DNA of 64,000 bases from Streptomyces sp. MMG1121 (GTDB taxonomy: Bacteria > Actinomycetota > Actinomycetes > Streptomycetales > Streptomycetaceae), in contig NZ_LGDV01000118.1 of the NCBI RefSeq assembly GCF_001280015.1, positions 186,001-250,000 on the forward strand, read 5' to 3'. Position 1 is the first letter of the stretch. Every line of letters starts with the position of its first letter. The notes below the pieces were generated by a model. That model was not told where the DNA came from. It saw only the letters and a list, made by a program, of their open reading frames with translations, and made no database searches. The position numbers and the translations under genes were made by a program. This document shows, piece by piece, positions 17,584 through 25,424 of this stretch.

Positions 17584-19242
17584 GTGCCGCTCGTGAACGG
17601 ACCGCTGATCGTCCAGTCCGACAAGACCCTGCTCCTGGAAGTCGACCACGAGCGGGCCGACGACTGCCGACGGGCCATCGCGCCGTTCGCCGAGTTGGAG
17701 CGGGCGCCGGAGCACATCCACACCTACCGGGTCACACCGCTCGGGCTGTGGAACGCGCGCGCGGCCGGACACGATGCCGAGCAGGTCGTGGACGCGCTGG
17801 TGGAGTACAGCCGGTATCCCGTGCCGCACGCGCTGCTCGTGGACATCGCCGAGACGATGGACCGCTACGGGCGGCTCACCCTGAGCAAGCATCCGGCGCA
17901 CGGACTCGTGCTCACCAGCACCGACCGGCCGGTGCTGGAGGAGGTGCTGCGGTCCAAGCGGATCGCGCCGCTGGTCGGGGCGCGGATCGACCCGGACTCG
18001 GTCGTGGTGCACCCCTCCGAGCGGGGGCAGATCAAGCAGGTGCTGCTGAAGCTGGGCTGGCCGGCCGAGGACCTCGCCGGGTACGTCGACGGTGAGGCGC
18101 ACCCGATCGAGCTGCTGGAGGACGGCTGGGCGCTGCGGCCGTACCAGAAGCAGGCCGTGGAGAACTTCTGGCACGGCGGGAGCGGTGTCGTCGTCCTCCC
18201 CTGTGGTGCCGGAAAGACGCTGGTCGGCGCCGGTTCGATGGCGCAGGCGAAGTCCACCACGCTCATCCTCGTCACGAACACCGTCTCCGCCCGGCAGTGG
18301 AAGCACGAGCTGGTGAAGCGGACGACGCTGACCGAGGACGAGATCGGCGAGTACAGCGGGACGAAGAAGGAGATCCGCCCGGTCACCATCGCCACCTACC
18401 AGGTGCTGACCACGAAGCGGAAGGGCGTCTACCCCCATCTCGAACTCTTCGACTCCCGGGACTGGGGCCTGATCGTCTACGACGAGGTGCATCTGCTGCC
18501 GGCTCCTGTCTTCAAGTTCACCGCCGATCTCCAGGCCCGCCGCCGCCTCGGTCTGACGGCCACCCTGGTCCGCGAGGACGGCCGCGAGTCCGACGTGTTC
18601 TCCCTGATCGGGCCCAAGCGGTTCGACGCGCCCTGGAAGGAGATCGAGGCGCAGGGGTACATCGCGCCCGCCGACTGTGTCGAGGTGCGGGTGAACCTGA
18701 CCGACTCCGAGCGGCTGGCGTACGCCACCGCCGAGCAGGAGGAGAAGTACCGCTTCTGTGCCACGACCGCGACCAAGCGGAAGGTCACGGAGGCGATCGT
18801 CCGCCGCTTCGCCGGCCAGCAGATCCTTGTCATCGGTCAGTACATCGACCAACTCGACGAGCTGGGCGAGCACTTGAACGCGCCCGTGATCAAGGGCGAG
18901 ACGTCCAACGCCCAGCGCGAGAAGCTCTTCGACGCCTTCCGCGAGGGCGAGATCAGCGTGCTGGTCGTGTCGAAGGTCGCGAACTTCTCCATCGACCTGC
19001 CCGAGGCGACGGTCGCCGTCCAGGTGTCGGGCACCTTCGGCTCCCGTCAGGAGGAGGCCCAGCGCCTCGGCCGGGTACTCCGTCCCAAGGCCGACGGCCA
19101 CCAGGCGCACTTCTACTCGGTCGTCGCCCGCGACACGCTCGACCAGGACTTCGCCGCCCACCGCCAGCGCTTCCTGGCCGAACAGGGCTATGCGTACCGC
19201 ATCGTGGACGCGGACGAGATCCTGGCGGAGGGCACGGGCTGA
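17584..19242 (+). CDS. XPB-type 3'-5' DNA helicase
   Basis: A 552-residue superfamily 2 helicase of the XPB/Rad25 family. Residues 5-165 are the N-terminal damage-recognition/Helicase_C_3-like region. The motor follows: RPYQKQAV (Q-like motif), GAGKT with Lys211, DEVH at 300-303, TATL, and the C-terminal RecA domain with KVANFSIDLPEA and QRLGRVLRPK. In eukaryotes XPB is the TFIIH translocase for transcription and repair; bacterial XPB can unwind or translocate DNA but its pathway is not settled. The start codon GTG at 17584 is preceded by GGAAAGG. The upstream partner gene suggests they act as a complex. Confidence 0.93.
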   Translation: MPLVNGPLIVQSDKTLLLEVDHERADDCRRAIAPFAELERAPEHIHTYRVTPLGLWNARAAGHDAEQVVDALVEYSRYPVPHALLVDIAETMDRYGRLTLSKHPAHGLVLTSTDRPVLEEVLRSKRIAPLVGARIDPDSVVVHPSERGQIKQVLLKLGWPAEDLAGYVDGEAHPIELLEDGWALRPYQKQAVENFWHGGSGVVVLPCGAGKTLVGAGSMAQAKSTTLILVTNTVSARQWKHELVKRTTLTEDEIGEYSGTKKEIRPVTIATYQVLTTKRKGVYPHLELFDSRDWGLIVYDEVHLLPAPVFKFTADLQARRRLGLTATLVREDGRESDVFSLIGPKRFDAPWKEIEAQGYIAPADCVEVRVNLTDSERLAYATAEQEEKYRFCATTATKRKVTEAIVRRFAGQQILVIGQYIDQLDELGEHLNAPVIKGETSNAQREKLFDAFREGEISVLVVSKVANFSIDLPEATVAVQVSGTFGSRQEEAQRLGRVLRPKADGHQAHFYSVVARDTLDQDFAAHRQRFLAEQGYAYRIVDADEILAEGTG

Positions 19243-19300
19243 GCCGGCCGGCGCCGGGTCCGGCGGGGCGTGCGGCGGGCCCAGAGGGCGCGCCGGGCCG

Positions 19301-19483
19301 TCACTTGCGGCGTATGCCCGCTTCCTCGCCGTACTCACCGAGGATCACGACGCCGAACGCCGCTTCCGCGAAGACCTTGATCGCACGCAGGGCGTTGCCG
19401 AGGGGGTGGTGGTGGGGGCCGTCCGTCGCCGTGGCACCGGACGGGGGCCGTGCGGGGCCCGGAGAGATGGTTGCTGCGCTCAT
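19301..19483 (-). CDS. Small conserved protein of unknown function
   Basis: A 60-residue protein. The first half is Pro/Thr/Gly-rich and probably disordered. The second half is a clear amphipathic/hydrophobic block: NALRAIKVFAEAAFGVV, then LGEYGEEAGIRRK. That block looks constrained, and I believe the same C-terminus occurs in other Streptomyces. Start chosen at the ATG of MSAATIS; GGAG is only two bases away, so a start further upstream (19519) is possible. It converges with XPB. Confidence 0.55.
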   Translation of the reverse strand: MSAATISPGPARPPSGATATDGPHHHPLGNALRAIKVFAEAAFGVVILGEYGEEAGIRRK

Positions 19484-19597
19484 GTCTCCATGGTCGCTCT
19501 CCGGGCACCGCACCCGCATCGGTCTGCAGAGCCAATCCCGGGCGCCCCGGACTAGGCCCCCGGGTGGACCCCGGCCCCTAGTTCAGGGTGTCCGCGT

Positions 19598-19607
19598 CCC
19601 CTAGGGG
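19598..19607. promoter_or_regulatory. Perfect palindrome upstream of the HelD promoter
   Basis: CCCCTAGGGG, a perfect 10-base palindrome seven bases before the -35 box at 19615. A related half, CCCCTAG, lies about 20 bases further upstream. The position suits an activator or repressor site. No known regulator consensus is matched with certainty. Confidence 0.35.
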
Positions 19608-19614
19608 ATATTCA

Positions 19615-19644
19615 TTGGCGCCCGCTCCGCGCCCTGACTAAAAT
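19615..19644 (+). promoter_or_regulatory. Promoter of the HelD-family gene
   Basis: TTGGCG at 19615-19620 and TAAAAT at 19639-19644 are separated by 18 bases. This is a good housekeeping-type promoter and gives a start near 19651, leaving a leader of about 98 bases before the TTG start codon. Confidence 0.55.
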
Positions 19645-19678
19645 CCTCGCTCTTGCCCGCCTCCGCCCACGGAGTGCT

Positions 19679-19703
19679 GCCGTCCGGACGGAAACCGGAC
19701 GGC
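19679..19703 (+). promoter_or_regulatory. Leader hairpin of the HelD-family gene
   Basis: A perfect 9-bp stem, GCCGTCCGG at 19679-19687 with CCGGACGGC at 19695-19703, and a 7-base loop ACGGAAA. It lies in the 5' leader between the predicted start site and the ribosome-binding site. It could be an attenuator or protein-binding hairpin. Confidence 0.5.
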
Positions 19704-19748
19704 CCCGATCACGCAGGCCAGAGCAGTTCCAGATCCGGAGGCACCCCC

Positions 19749-21815
19749 TTGTCCACGCCCGCCCGAGAACCGCTGGACGACCCGCTCGCGCGCGAGCGGG
19801 CCCATCTCTCCTCCTCCCGCGCCGCGCTGCGCGCCATGCGCGAGGACGTGGAGTCGCTGGACATCAAGGACGTCGCCGCGAACTGGGTGAACGCCCAGGT
19901 GCTGACCCGCCAGATCGACGAGCGGATCAAGGCGCTGGCCGACCTCAGCGACACCCCGCTGTTCTTCGGCCGCCTCGACTATCTGCACGCTCCGGGGGCG
20001 GAGCAGGCCGAGGGGGCCGAGGGCGAGCAGTTCTACATCGGGCGGCGGCATGTGCACGACGCCGGCGGCGACCCCATGGTCATCGACTGGCGTGCCCCGG
20101 TCTCGCAGCCGTTCTACCGCGCGTCGAAGAAGGACGCGATGGACGTCGCGCTGCGCCGCCGCTTCGGCTACACGGGCGGCGACCTCACGGCCTACGAGGA
20201 CGAGCACCTCTCCGACCCGGAGGAGAGCGCGAAGGCCAGCAAGCTGCTCCAGCGGGAGATCGAGCGGCCGCGCGTCGGCCCCATGCGGGACATCGTCGCC
20301 ACCATCCAGCCCGAGCAGGACGAGATCGTCCGCAGCGGGCTGAGCGGGACCGTCTGCGTGCAGGGAGGGCCCGGCACCGGGAAGACCGCCGTGGGTCTGC
20401 ACCGGGTCGCCTACCTCCTCTACGCCCACCGCGAGCGGCTGGCCCGCACCGGCACCCTCGTCATCGGGCCGAACCGCTCCTTCCTGCACTACATCGAGCA
20501 GGTCCTGCCGGCGCTCGGCGAGTTGGCCGTGCAGCAGGCCACCGTGGACGACCTGGTGGCGCATGTGGAGGTGCGCGGCACGGACGACGCGGCCGCGGCC
20601 GTGATCAAGGGCGACGCCCGCATGGCCGGGGTCCTCAGACGCGCCCTGTACTCCCATGTGACCCTGCCCACCGAGCCGGTCGTCGTCGTGCGCGGCTCCC
20701 GGCGCTGGCGGGTGCCGGCGTACGAACTCGAGGACCTCGTGCGGGAGTTGCTGGAGCGCGACATCCGCTACGGCGCCGCCCGCGAGGCCCTGCCGCAGCG
20801 GATCGCGCACGCGGTGCTGGTGCAGATGGAGCGGTCCGGGGAGGCGCCGGACGACCGGGTGCAGGACGCGGTGGCCCGCAACAGCGCGGTCAAGGCGGCC
20901 GTGAAGGCGGTCTGGCCGGCCGTGGACCCGGCCAAGCTCGTGCTGCGTCTGCTGACCGACGCGGACTTCCTCGCCGAGCACGCCGCGGGCGTCCTCGACG
21001 AGGACGAGCAGAAGACGGTCCTGTGGGCCAGGCCGGTGCGCAGCGTGAAGTCGGCGAAGTGGTCGGCGGCGGACGCGGTGCTGATCGACGAGGCGAGCGA
21101 TCTGATCCAGCGCACCCACTCGCTCGGCCATGTCGTCCTGGACGAGGCGCAGGACCTGTCCCCCATGCAGTACCGGTCGGTCGGCCGCCGCTGCACCACC
21201 GGCAGCGCGACCGTCCTCGGCGACCTGGCCCAGGGCACGACCCCGTGGGCGACCCGGAGCTGGGACGAGGCGCTGGCCCACCTCGGCAAGCGCGACGGTG
21301 TGATCGAGGAGCTGACGGCCGGTTTCCGCGTGCCGACGGACGTCATCACGTACGCCTCCCGGCTCCTGCCGCACATCGCGCCGGGCCTCACCCCGGTCGC
21401 CTCGGTCCGTGAGAACCCCGGCTTCTTCGAGGTCCGCACGGTGACGGACACCGCCGAAGTCGTCGCCGCCTGCGAGGAGTTGCTCCGCAACGAGGGCTCG
21501 ACGGGTCTGATCGCCGCCGACGCCCGCGTCCCGGCGCTGGCCGAGGCCCTGACGGCCGCCGGGATCGCCTACCTCGCCCCCGGCGAGGAGACCACCCGTG
21601 AGACCCGCCTCACCCTGGTCCCGGCGTCCCTCGCCAAGGGCCTGGAGTACGACTACGTGGCCCTGGACGAGCCGCAGGCGGTGGTGGACGGCGAACCGGA
21701 CGAACGGACGGGCCTGCGGCGCCTGTACGTGGCGCTCACGCGAGCGGTCTCGGGCCTGGTCGTGACGCACACGGCACCGGTGCCTGCGCAACTCGTCGAG
21801 AGGAACGGTGAGTAG
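19749..21815 (+). CDS. HelD/HelR-family RNA polymerase-associated ATPase
   Basis: A 688-residue UvrD-like superfamily 1 ATPase. The N-terminal ~190 residues include a helical coiled segment (LARERAHLSSSRAALRAM) and the block FFGRLDYLHA, FYIGRRHVHD and VIDWRAPVSQPFY, which mark the HelD family. Walker A is GGPGTGKT with Lys212. Walker B is VVLDEAQDLSPMQ. The C-terminus shows KGLEYDYV and RRLYVALTRA. HelD proteins push open RNA polymerase clefts to recycle stalled polymerase; the HelR branch protects against rifamycins. Which branch this is cannot be fixed here. TTG is chosen because GGAGG lies seven bases before it. Confidence 0.9.
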   Translation: MSTPAREPLDDPLARERAHLSSSRAALRAMREDVESLDIKDVAANWVNAQVLTRQIDERIKALADLSDTPLFFGRLDYLHAPGAEQAEGAEGEQFYIGRRHVHDAGGDPMVIDWRAPVSQPFYRASKKDAMDVALRRRFGYTGGDLTAYEDEHLSDPEESAKASKLLQREIERPRVGPMRDIVATIQPEQDEIVRSGLSGTVCVQGGPGTGKTAVGLHRVAYLLYAHRERLARTGTLVIGPNRSFLHYIEQVLPALGELAVQQATVDDLVAHVEVRGTDDAAAAVIKGDARMAGVLRRALYSHVTLPTEPVVVVRGSRRWRVPAYELEDLVRELLERDIRYGAAREALPQRIAHAVLVQMERSGEAPDDRVQDAVARNSAVKAAVKAVWPAVDPAKLVLRLLTDADFLAEHAAGVLDEDEQKTVLWARPVRSVKSAKWSAADAVLIDEASDLIQRTHSLGHVVLDEAQDLSPMQYRSVGRRCTTGSATVLGDLAQGTTPWATRSWDEALAHLGKRDGVIEELTAGFRVPTDVITYASRLLPHIAPGLTPVASVRENPGFFEVRTVTDTAEVVAACEELLRNEGSTGLIAADARVPALAEALTAAGIAYLAPGEETTRETRLTLVPASLAKGLEYDYVALDEPQAVVDGEPDERTGLRRLYVALTRAVSGLVVTHTAPVPAQLVERNGE

Positions 21816-21857
21816 GGTGCTGATCCGTTCCGCCACGTCCCCATGGAAAGGCCTCCG

Positions 21858-22526
21858 TTGAGCACACCGCCGTCCCCGCACCCCGGCTACCAGCAGGCGC
21901 CCGGGCCGTACCCGCAGCAGCCGGGTCCGTACCAGCAGGCTCCAGGGCCGTACCAGCAGCCGGGCCCTTACGCGCAGGCGCCCGGGGCGTACCAGCAGCC
22001 CGCGCCCGGGCCGTACCAGCAGGCGCCCGCACCGTACCCGCCCCAGCAGGTGGCCGCCGGCTACGGCCAGGCCCCGGCTCCGTACCCGCAGGCGCCCGCC
22101 GCCTACCCGTCCGCCGCCGCACCCGCACCCGGCGGACCCGGGTGCGAGGTGTGCGGGGCCGCGCCCGCCGCACGGGTGACGGTCCGCGGCCACCAGGGCA
22201 TGCTGATCGTGATGCGGAACCTGTGGCGGAAGGGCACCTTCTGCCATCCCTGCGCGCTGTCCGTGTTCCGGAAGATGCAGTCCGACACGATGGTGAAGGG
22301 CTGGTGGGGTCCGATGTCGATGATCATCACGCCCATCACGCTGCTGATCAACCTCTTCACCCTGTCCAGGATCCGGAAGCTGCCCGCGCCGACGGCCGCC
22401 TACGGCCCCGGCCTGGACCCGGGCCAGCCGGTGCTGCGGCGTCCGGCCGGAATGCTCGGTCTGATCCCGCTCACCGGCTTCTGCCTGGTGTTCCTCTTCG
22501 TCCTGTTCGCTCTCGCGACCGCCTGA
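21858..22526 (+). CDS. Pro/Gln-rich membrane protein with paired CxxC
   Basis: A 222-residue protein. Residues 1-95 are a low-complexity run of PGPYQQ/APGPY repeats. Residues ~96-140 hold CEVC and CHPC about 35 residues apart, consistent with a zinc ribbon. Two hydrophobic helices follow (MIITPITLLINLF and LIPLTGFCLVFLFVLF). TTG at 21858 is favoured over the ATG at 21843 because AAAGG lies six bases before it. Similar Pro/Gln-rich membrane proteins are common in Streptomyces. It follows the HelD gene by 42 bases on the same strand. Confidence 0.75.
   Translation: MSTPPSPHPGYQQAPGPYPQQPGPYQQAPGPYQQPGPYAQAPGAYQQPAPGPYQQAPAPYPPQQVAAGYGQAPAPYPQAPAAYPSAAAPAPGGPGCEVCGAAPAARVTVRGHQGMLIVMRNLWRKGTFCHPCALSVFRKMQSDTMVKGWWGPMSMIITPITLLINLFTLSRIRKLPAPTAAYGPGLDPGQPVLRRPAGMLGLIPLTGFCLVFLFVLFALATA
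21885..22110 (+). repeat. Degenerate tandem repeat encoding PGPYQQA
   Basis: Repeated units of roughly 21-24 bases built on CAGGCGCCCGGGCCGTACC encode a PGPYQQA-type low-complexity tail. Copies are imperfect in length and sequence. Confidence 0.6.
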
Positions 22527-22537
22527 CGGGGCTCGTC

Positions 22538-23239
22538 CTACTCCCCGTCCAGCGCCCTGCGCCACTCCAGGACAGCGGCCTCGGAGACCGGTCCCTCCCA
22601 CCCGGAGGGCCGGGCCGCGCCACCGATGTGGAAGGCGTCGATCCCGGCGTTCCGCAGCGGGCGTACGTGCTTCAGCCGCAGCCCGCCGCCGACGAGGACC
22701 GTCTGGTCGTACCCGGGCTCACCCCGGCGGCCCGCCTCCGCGACCAGTGTCGGCAGGCCCTCGTCGACGCCCGCGGCGGCGCCCGCCGTCAGATAGGTGT
22801 CCAGTCCGGGCAGGTCGGCGAGCTGCTTGCGCAGGGCGTCGCGGTCGGCGGCGCGGTCGATCGCCCGGTGGAAGGTCCACGCGCAGCCGTCCAGCGCGCC
22901 GACGACCGACTCCACCGCGGCCAGGTCCACCGCGCCGTCCGGGGCGAGGAACCCGAGCACGAACTGGTCGGCGCCCGCGTCCCGCAGCTCGCGCGCCACC
23001 CGGACCAGACGCTCGACGTCCTCGGGGCCCCCGGCCGCGAAACCGTCCGCCGGCCGCAGCATCACGCGCAGGTCGATGTCGACGGCGGCCCGGACGGCGG
23101 CGACGGTGGCGGGCGCGGGGGTGAGCCCGTCGGCCGCCATCTCGGTGACCAGTTCCAGGCGATCCGCGCCTCCCGCCTGGGCGGCGACCGCGTCCTCGAC
23201 GTCGAGCGCGATCACCTCCAGGACTGCACGCTTGCTCAT
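22538..23239 (-). CDS. cutC: CutC-family protein
   Basis: A 233-residue TIM-barrel protein of the CutC family. Family blocks are visible: LEVIALDVEDA, GADRLELVTEM, DLRVMLRP, FVLGFLAPDG, WTFHRAID, YLTAGAA and GIDAFHIGGAAR. CutC was linked to copper homeostasis in E. coli, but the role has been questioned and some members may handle small sugars or metabolites. The ATG at 23239 starts exactly where homology begins. A DasR-like operator lies 41 bases upstream. It converges with the Pro/Gln-rich gene. Confidence 0.88.
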   Translation of the reverse strand: MSKRAVLEVIALDVEDAVAAQAGGADRLELVTEMAADGLTPAPATVAAVRAAVDIDLRVMLRPADGFAAGGPEDVERLVRVARELRDAGADQFVLGFLAPDGAVDLAAVESVVGALDGCAWTFHRAIDRAADRDALRKQLADLPGLDTYLTAGAAAGVDEGLPTLVAEAGRRGEPGYDQTVLVGGGLRLKHVRPLRNAGIDAFHIGGAARPSGWEGPVSEAAVLEWRRALDGE

Positions 23240-23279
23240 GGCACCCCATTCATCGGCCGCTACGGCTCTGCATAGCCCT

Positions 23280-23295
23280 ACAGGTCTAGTCCAAT
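23280..23295. promoter_or_regulatory. DasR-like dre site
   Basis: ACAGGTCTAGTCCAAT matches 13 of 16 positions of the dre form ACTGGTCTAGACCAGT. It lies between cutC and the divergent HD gene, 41 and 84 bases from their starts. The core GGTCTAG-CC is intact. Confidence 0.45.
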
Positions 23296-23378
23296 TCACC
23301 AGACTACGCCTGTCCCCCGGCACCCTTCACCCGGAGCCGCCAAGTAGCCCAAGGACGCACACCGGCCACAATGAGCGC

Positions 23379-24023
23379 ATGGCCGACCTCGACGCCCTGC
23401 GCCTCCGCTTCGCCCGCGCGCTGGAAGCCGCCCGCGCCCCCGGCGGCGGCCCCGACCCCGCGCCGTACGCCGATGACCTGCTCGCCCGCTGGCAGGAGCC
23501 GCAACGCCGGTACCACACGCTGGCCCACCTCACGGCGGTGCTCGACCACGTCGAGGTACTGGCGGAGCACGCCGCCGACCCGGACGTCGTGCGCCTGGCC
23601 GCCTGGTTCCACGACGCCGTCTATCTGCCCGAACGGTCCGAGAACGAGGAGCGCTCCGCACGGCTGGCCGAGCGGGCGCTCGCCGAGGCCGGGGTCTCAC
23701 CGGTACGGACGGCCGAGGTGGCCCGGCTGGTCCGGCTCACCGTCACGCACGACCCGGCCGGCGACGACCGCGACGGCCAGGCGCTGTGCGACGCGGACCT
23801 GGCGATCCTGGCGGCGCCCCCGTCGGCGTACGCCGCCTACGCCGCCGAGGTGCGCGAGGAGTACCACTTCGTGCCGAACGACGCCTTCCGGACCGGGCGT
23901 TCGGCGGTTCTGCGCCAACTCCTCGACCTGCCGAGGCTGTTCCACACCCCCCACGGCCAGGAGCACTGGGAGGCCACCGCCCGCTACAACCTGGCGGCAG
24001 AGCTGGAATTGCTGTCGACCTGA
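23379..24023 (+). CDS. HD-domain-like protein
   Basis: A 214-residue helical protein. RYHTLAHL near residue 45, AAWFHDAVY near residue 75 and a late Asp fit a metal-binding HD phosphohydrolase fold (H...HD...D). Streptomyces copies are often annotated as HD-domain or metal-dependent phosphohydrolase. No nucleotide-binding partner domain is fused. The ATG at 23379 sits eight bases after another ATG in a different frame. A dre-like site lies upstream, shared with cutC. Substrate unknown. Confidence 0.75.
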   Translation: MADLDALRLRFARALEAARAPGGGPDPAPYADDLLARWQEPQRRYHTLAHLTAVLDHVEVLAEHAADPDVVRLAAWFHDAVYLPERSENEERSARLAERALAEAGVSPVRTAEVARLVRLTVTHDPAGDDRDGQALCDADLAILAAPPSAYAAYAAEVREEYHFVPNDAFRTGRSAVLRQLLDLPRLFHTPHGQEHWEATARYNLAAELELLST

Positions 24024-24050
24024 GCCGACGCCTTCCCTAGAGTGCGCCTC

Positions 24051-25154
24051 ATGCGAATGATCGACGGGGATGATGTGAGCGCGGCCGTCGCCGGATGCCT
24101 GGCGGCGCTGCGGCCGGTGGCGGACCGGGACTGGGAGAGCACGCGGGCCGCGCGGCTGGAGTGGAGCTGCCGGAAGACGGCCGAGCACATCGCGAGCGAT
24201 CTCATCGCCTACGCGGGCCAGTTGGCGGGCCGGGCCGAGGGCGCGTACGTCCCCTTCGACATCACCCTCGACGAGGGCACCGACAACACCGGTCTGCTGT
24301 ACGTCATCGAGACCACCGGCACGCTGCTCGCCACGGCCGTCCGCGCCGCCCCGCCCGGCGTGCGCGCCTTCCACCCCTACCCCTTCCGCAGCGCCGACCG
24401 CGAGGGCTTCGCCGCGATGGGCATCGCCGAGGTGCTGCTGCACACCCATGACATCGCCGAGGGCCTCGGCATCGCCTACACGCCCGCCGAGGAACTCGCC
24501 GAGTCCGTCCTGACCTGGATCTTCCCGCACATCAAGCCCGGCCCCGCGCCCTGGCCGACCCTGCTGTGGGCCACCGGCCGCGGCGAGCTGGAGGGCCGTG
24601 CCCCGGTCACCGACTGGCGCTGGCGCAACAACCTCACCCTGACCGCCGACCGCATCACGCTCACGGGCCTGCGCCCGGCCGTCGCCCGCGATCTGCGCCT
24701 CGGCGGCGACGGCGGCCTGGACTGGATTGAGGGCGGCCCGTACGAGGGCACCCGGGAGGCCTCCGGCCACCTCGTGAAGGCGTACGAAGCGGGCGTGCAC
24801 CGGCCCGAGTTCGGGGTCTTCGCCCTCGTCCGGCACGAGGACGGCCGCGCGATCGGCGGCATCGGCTTCCACGGCGCCCCGGACGAACAGGGCTGGGTGG
24901 AGATCGGCTACGACCTCGCCGAGGGCGCCCGGGGCCAGGGATACGCCACCGAGGCGCTGCGCACGCTGACGGAGTGGGCGCTGGCCCGGGACGACGTCGA
25001 GATGGTCTTCGCGACCATCGAGCAGGCCAACGCCCCCTCGCAGCGCGTGGTGTCCCGGGCCGGGTTCACCCGGGCGACCGTGGAGGAGGAGCGGCTCGCC
25101 CGCGAGGAGCACGGCATGGACGACGGACTCCAGCTCCACATCCGCCGCGCCTGA
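24051..25154 (+). CDS. DinB/maleylpyruvate-isomerase-like and GNAT fusion
   Basis: A 367-residue two-domain protein. Residues ~5-200 resemble the mycothiol-dependent maleylpyruvate isomerase N-terminal/DinB helical fold: EWSCRKTAEHIASD and EVLLHTHDIAEGLG supply the usual metal-binding His residues. Residues ~215-365 are a RimJ/RimL-like GNAT acetyltransferase with the acetyl-CoA motif GARGQGYATEALRTL and ANAPSQRVVSRAGF. The fusion suggests a thiol-linked or DinB-bound substrate that is then acetylated, but this is inference. An in-frame GTG at 24042 is an alternative start. Confidence 0.8.
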   Translation: MRMIDGDDVSAAVAGCLAALRPVADRDWESTRAARLEWSCRKTAEHIASDLIAYAGQLAGRAEGAYVPFDITLDEGTDNTGLLYVIETTGTLLATAVRAAPPGVRAFHPYPFRSADREGFAAMGIAEVLLHTHDIAEGLGIAYTPAEELAESVLTWIFPHIKPGPAPWPTLLWATGRGELEGRAPVTDWRWRNNLTLTADRITLTGLRPAVARDLRLGGDGGLDWIEGGPYEGTREASGHLVKAYEAGVHRPEFGVFALVRHEDGRAIGGIGFHGAPDEQGWVEIGYDLAEGARGQGYATEALRTLTEWALARDDVEMVFATIEQANAPSQRVVSRAGFTRATVEEERLAREEHGMDDGLQLHIRRA

Positions 25155-25160
25155 CCCTCC

Positions 25161-25424
25161 TCAGACTCCGCGCTTGCGCCGGCGCAGCCCGGAGGCGTGC
25201 AGCAGCCGTACCACCGTGCGGCTGCTGACCTCCACCGCCCCGGCGGCCACCGCGTCCGCGTACCGGTGGGCCGGCAGATCGTAGTGGTCGCGGTCGAAGG
25301 CCCGCCTCGGCACGTCCAGCGTCCCGGCGAACGCGTGCAGTTCGTCGTACGACACATCGCTGACCAGATGCGACCACATGCGTCCGTGCCCGGGCCAGGC
25401 GGGCGGGTCGATGTAGAGCGTCAC
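25161..25424 (-). CDS. DUF4031 protein
   Basis: An 87-residue protein that begins VTLYIDPPAWPGHGRMWSHL and carries HAFAGTLDVPRRAFDRDHYD, a combination typical of DUF4031. The Asp and His residues are conserved in the family, but no activity is known. The GTG start overlaps the stop of the upstream gene by four bases, so the two are translationally coupled. The C-terminus is very basic (RRRKRGV). Confidence 0.8.
   Translation of the reverse strand: MTLYIDPPAWPGHGRMWSHLVSDVSYDELHAFAGTLDVPRRAFDRDHYDLPAHRYADAVAAGAVEVSSRTVVRLLHASGLRRRKRGV

Noticed and set aside
14833..19338. A 1501-codon minus-strand frame opposite the Helicase_C_3 and XPB genes
   Set aside because: Antisense shadow of two real genes; the translation is His/Gly/Arg-rich and shows no motif.
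19561..19620. A rifamycin-associated element (RAE) before the HelD gene
   Set aside because: I could not match a known RAE sequence; I only see the palindrome CCCCTAGGGG. A motif scan would be needed.
19638..22601. A 987-codon minus-strand frame opposite the HelD gene
   Set aside because: Antisense shadow; the plus strand carries Walker motifs and HelD blocks.
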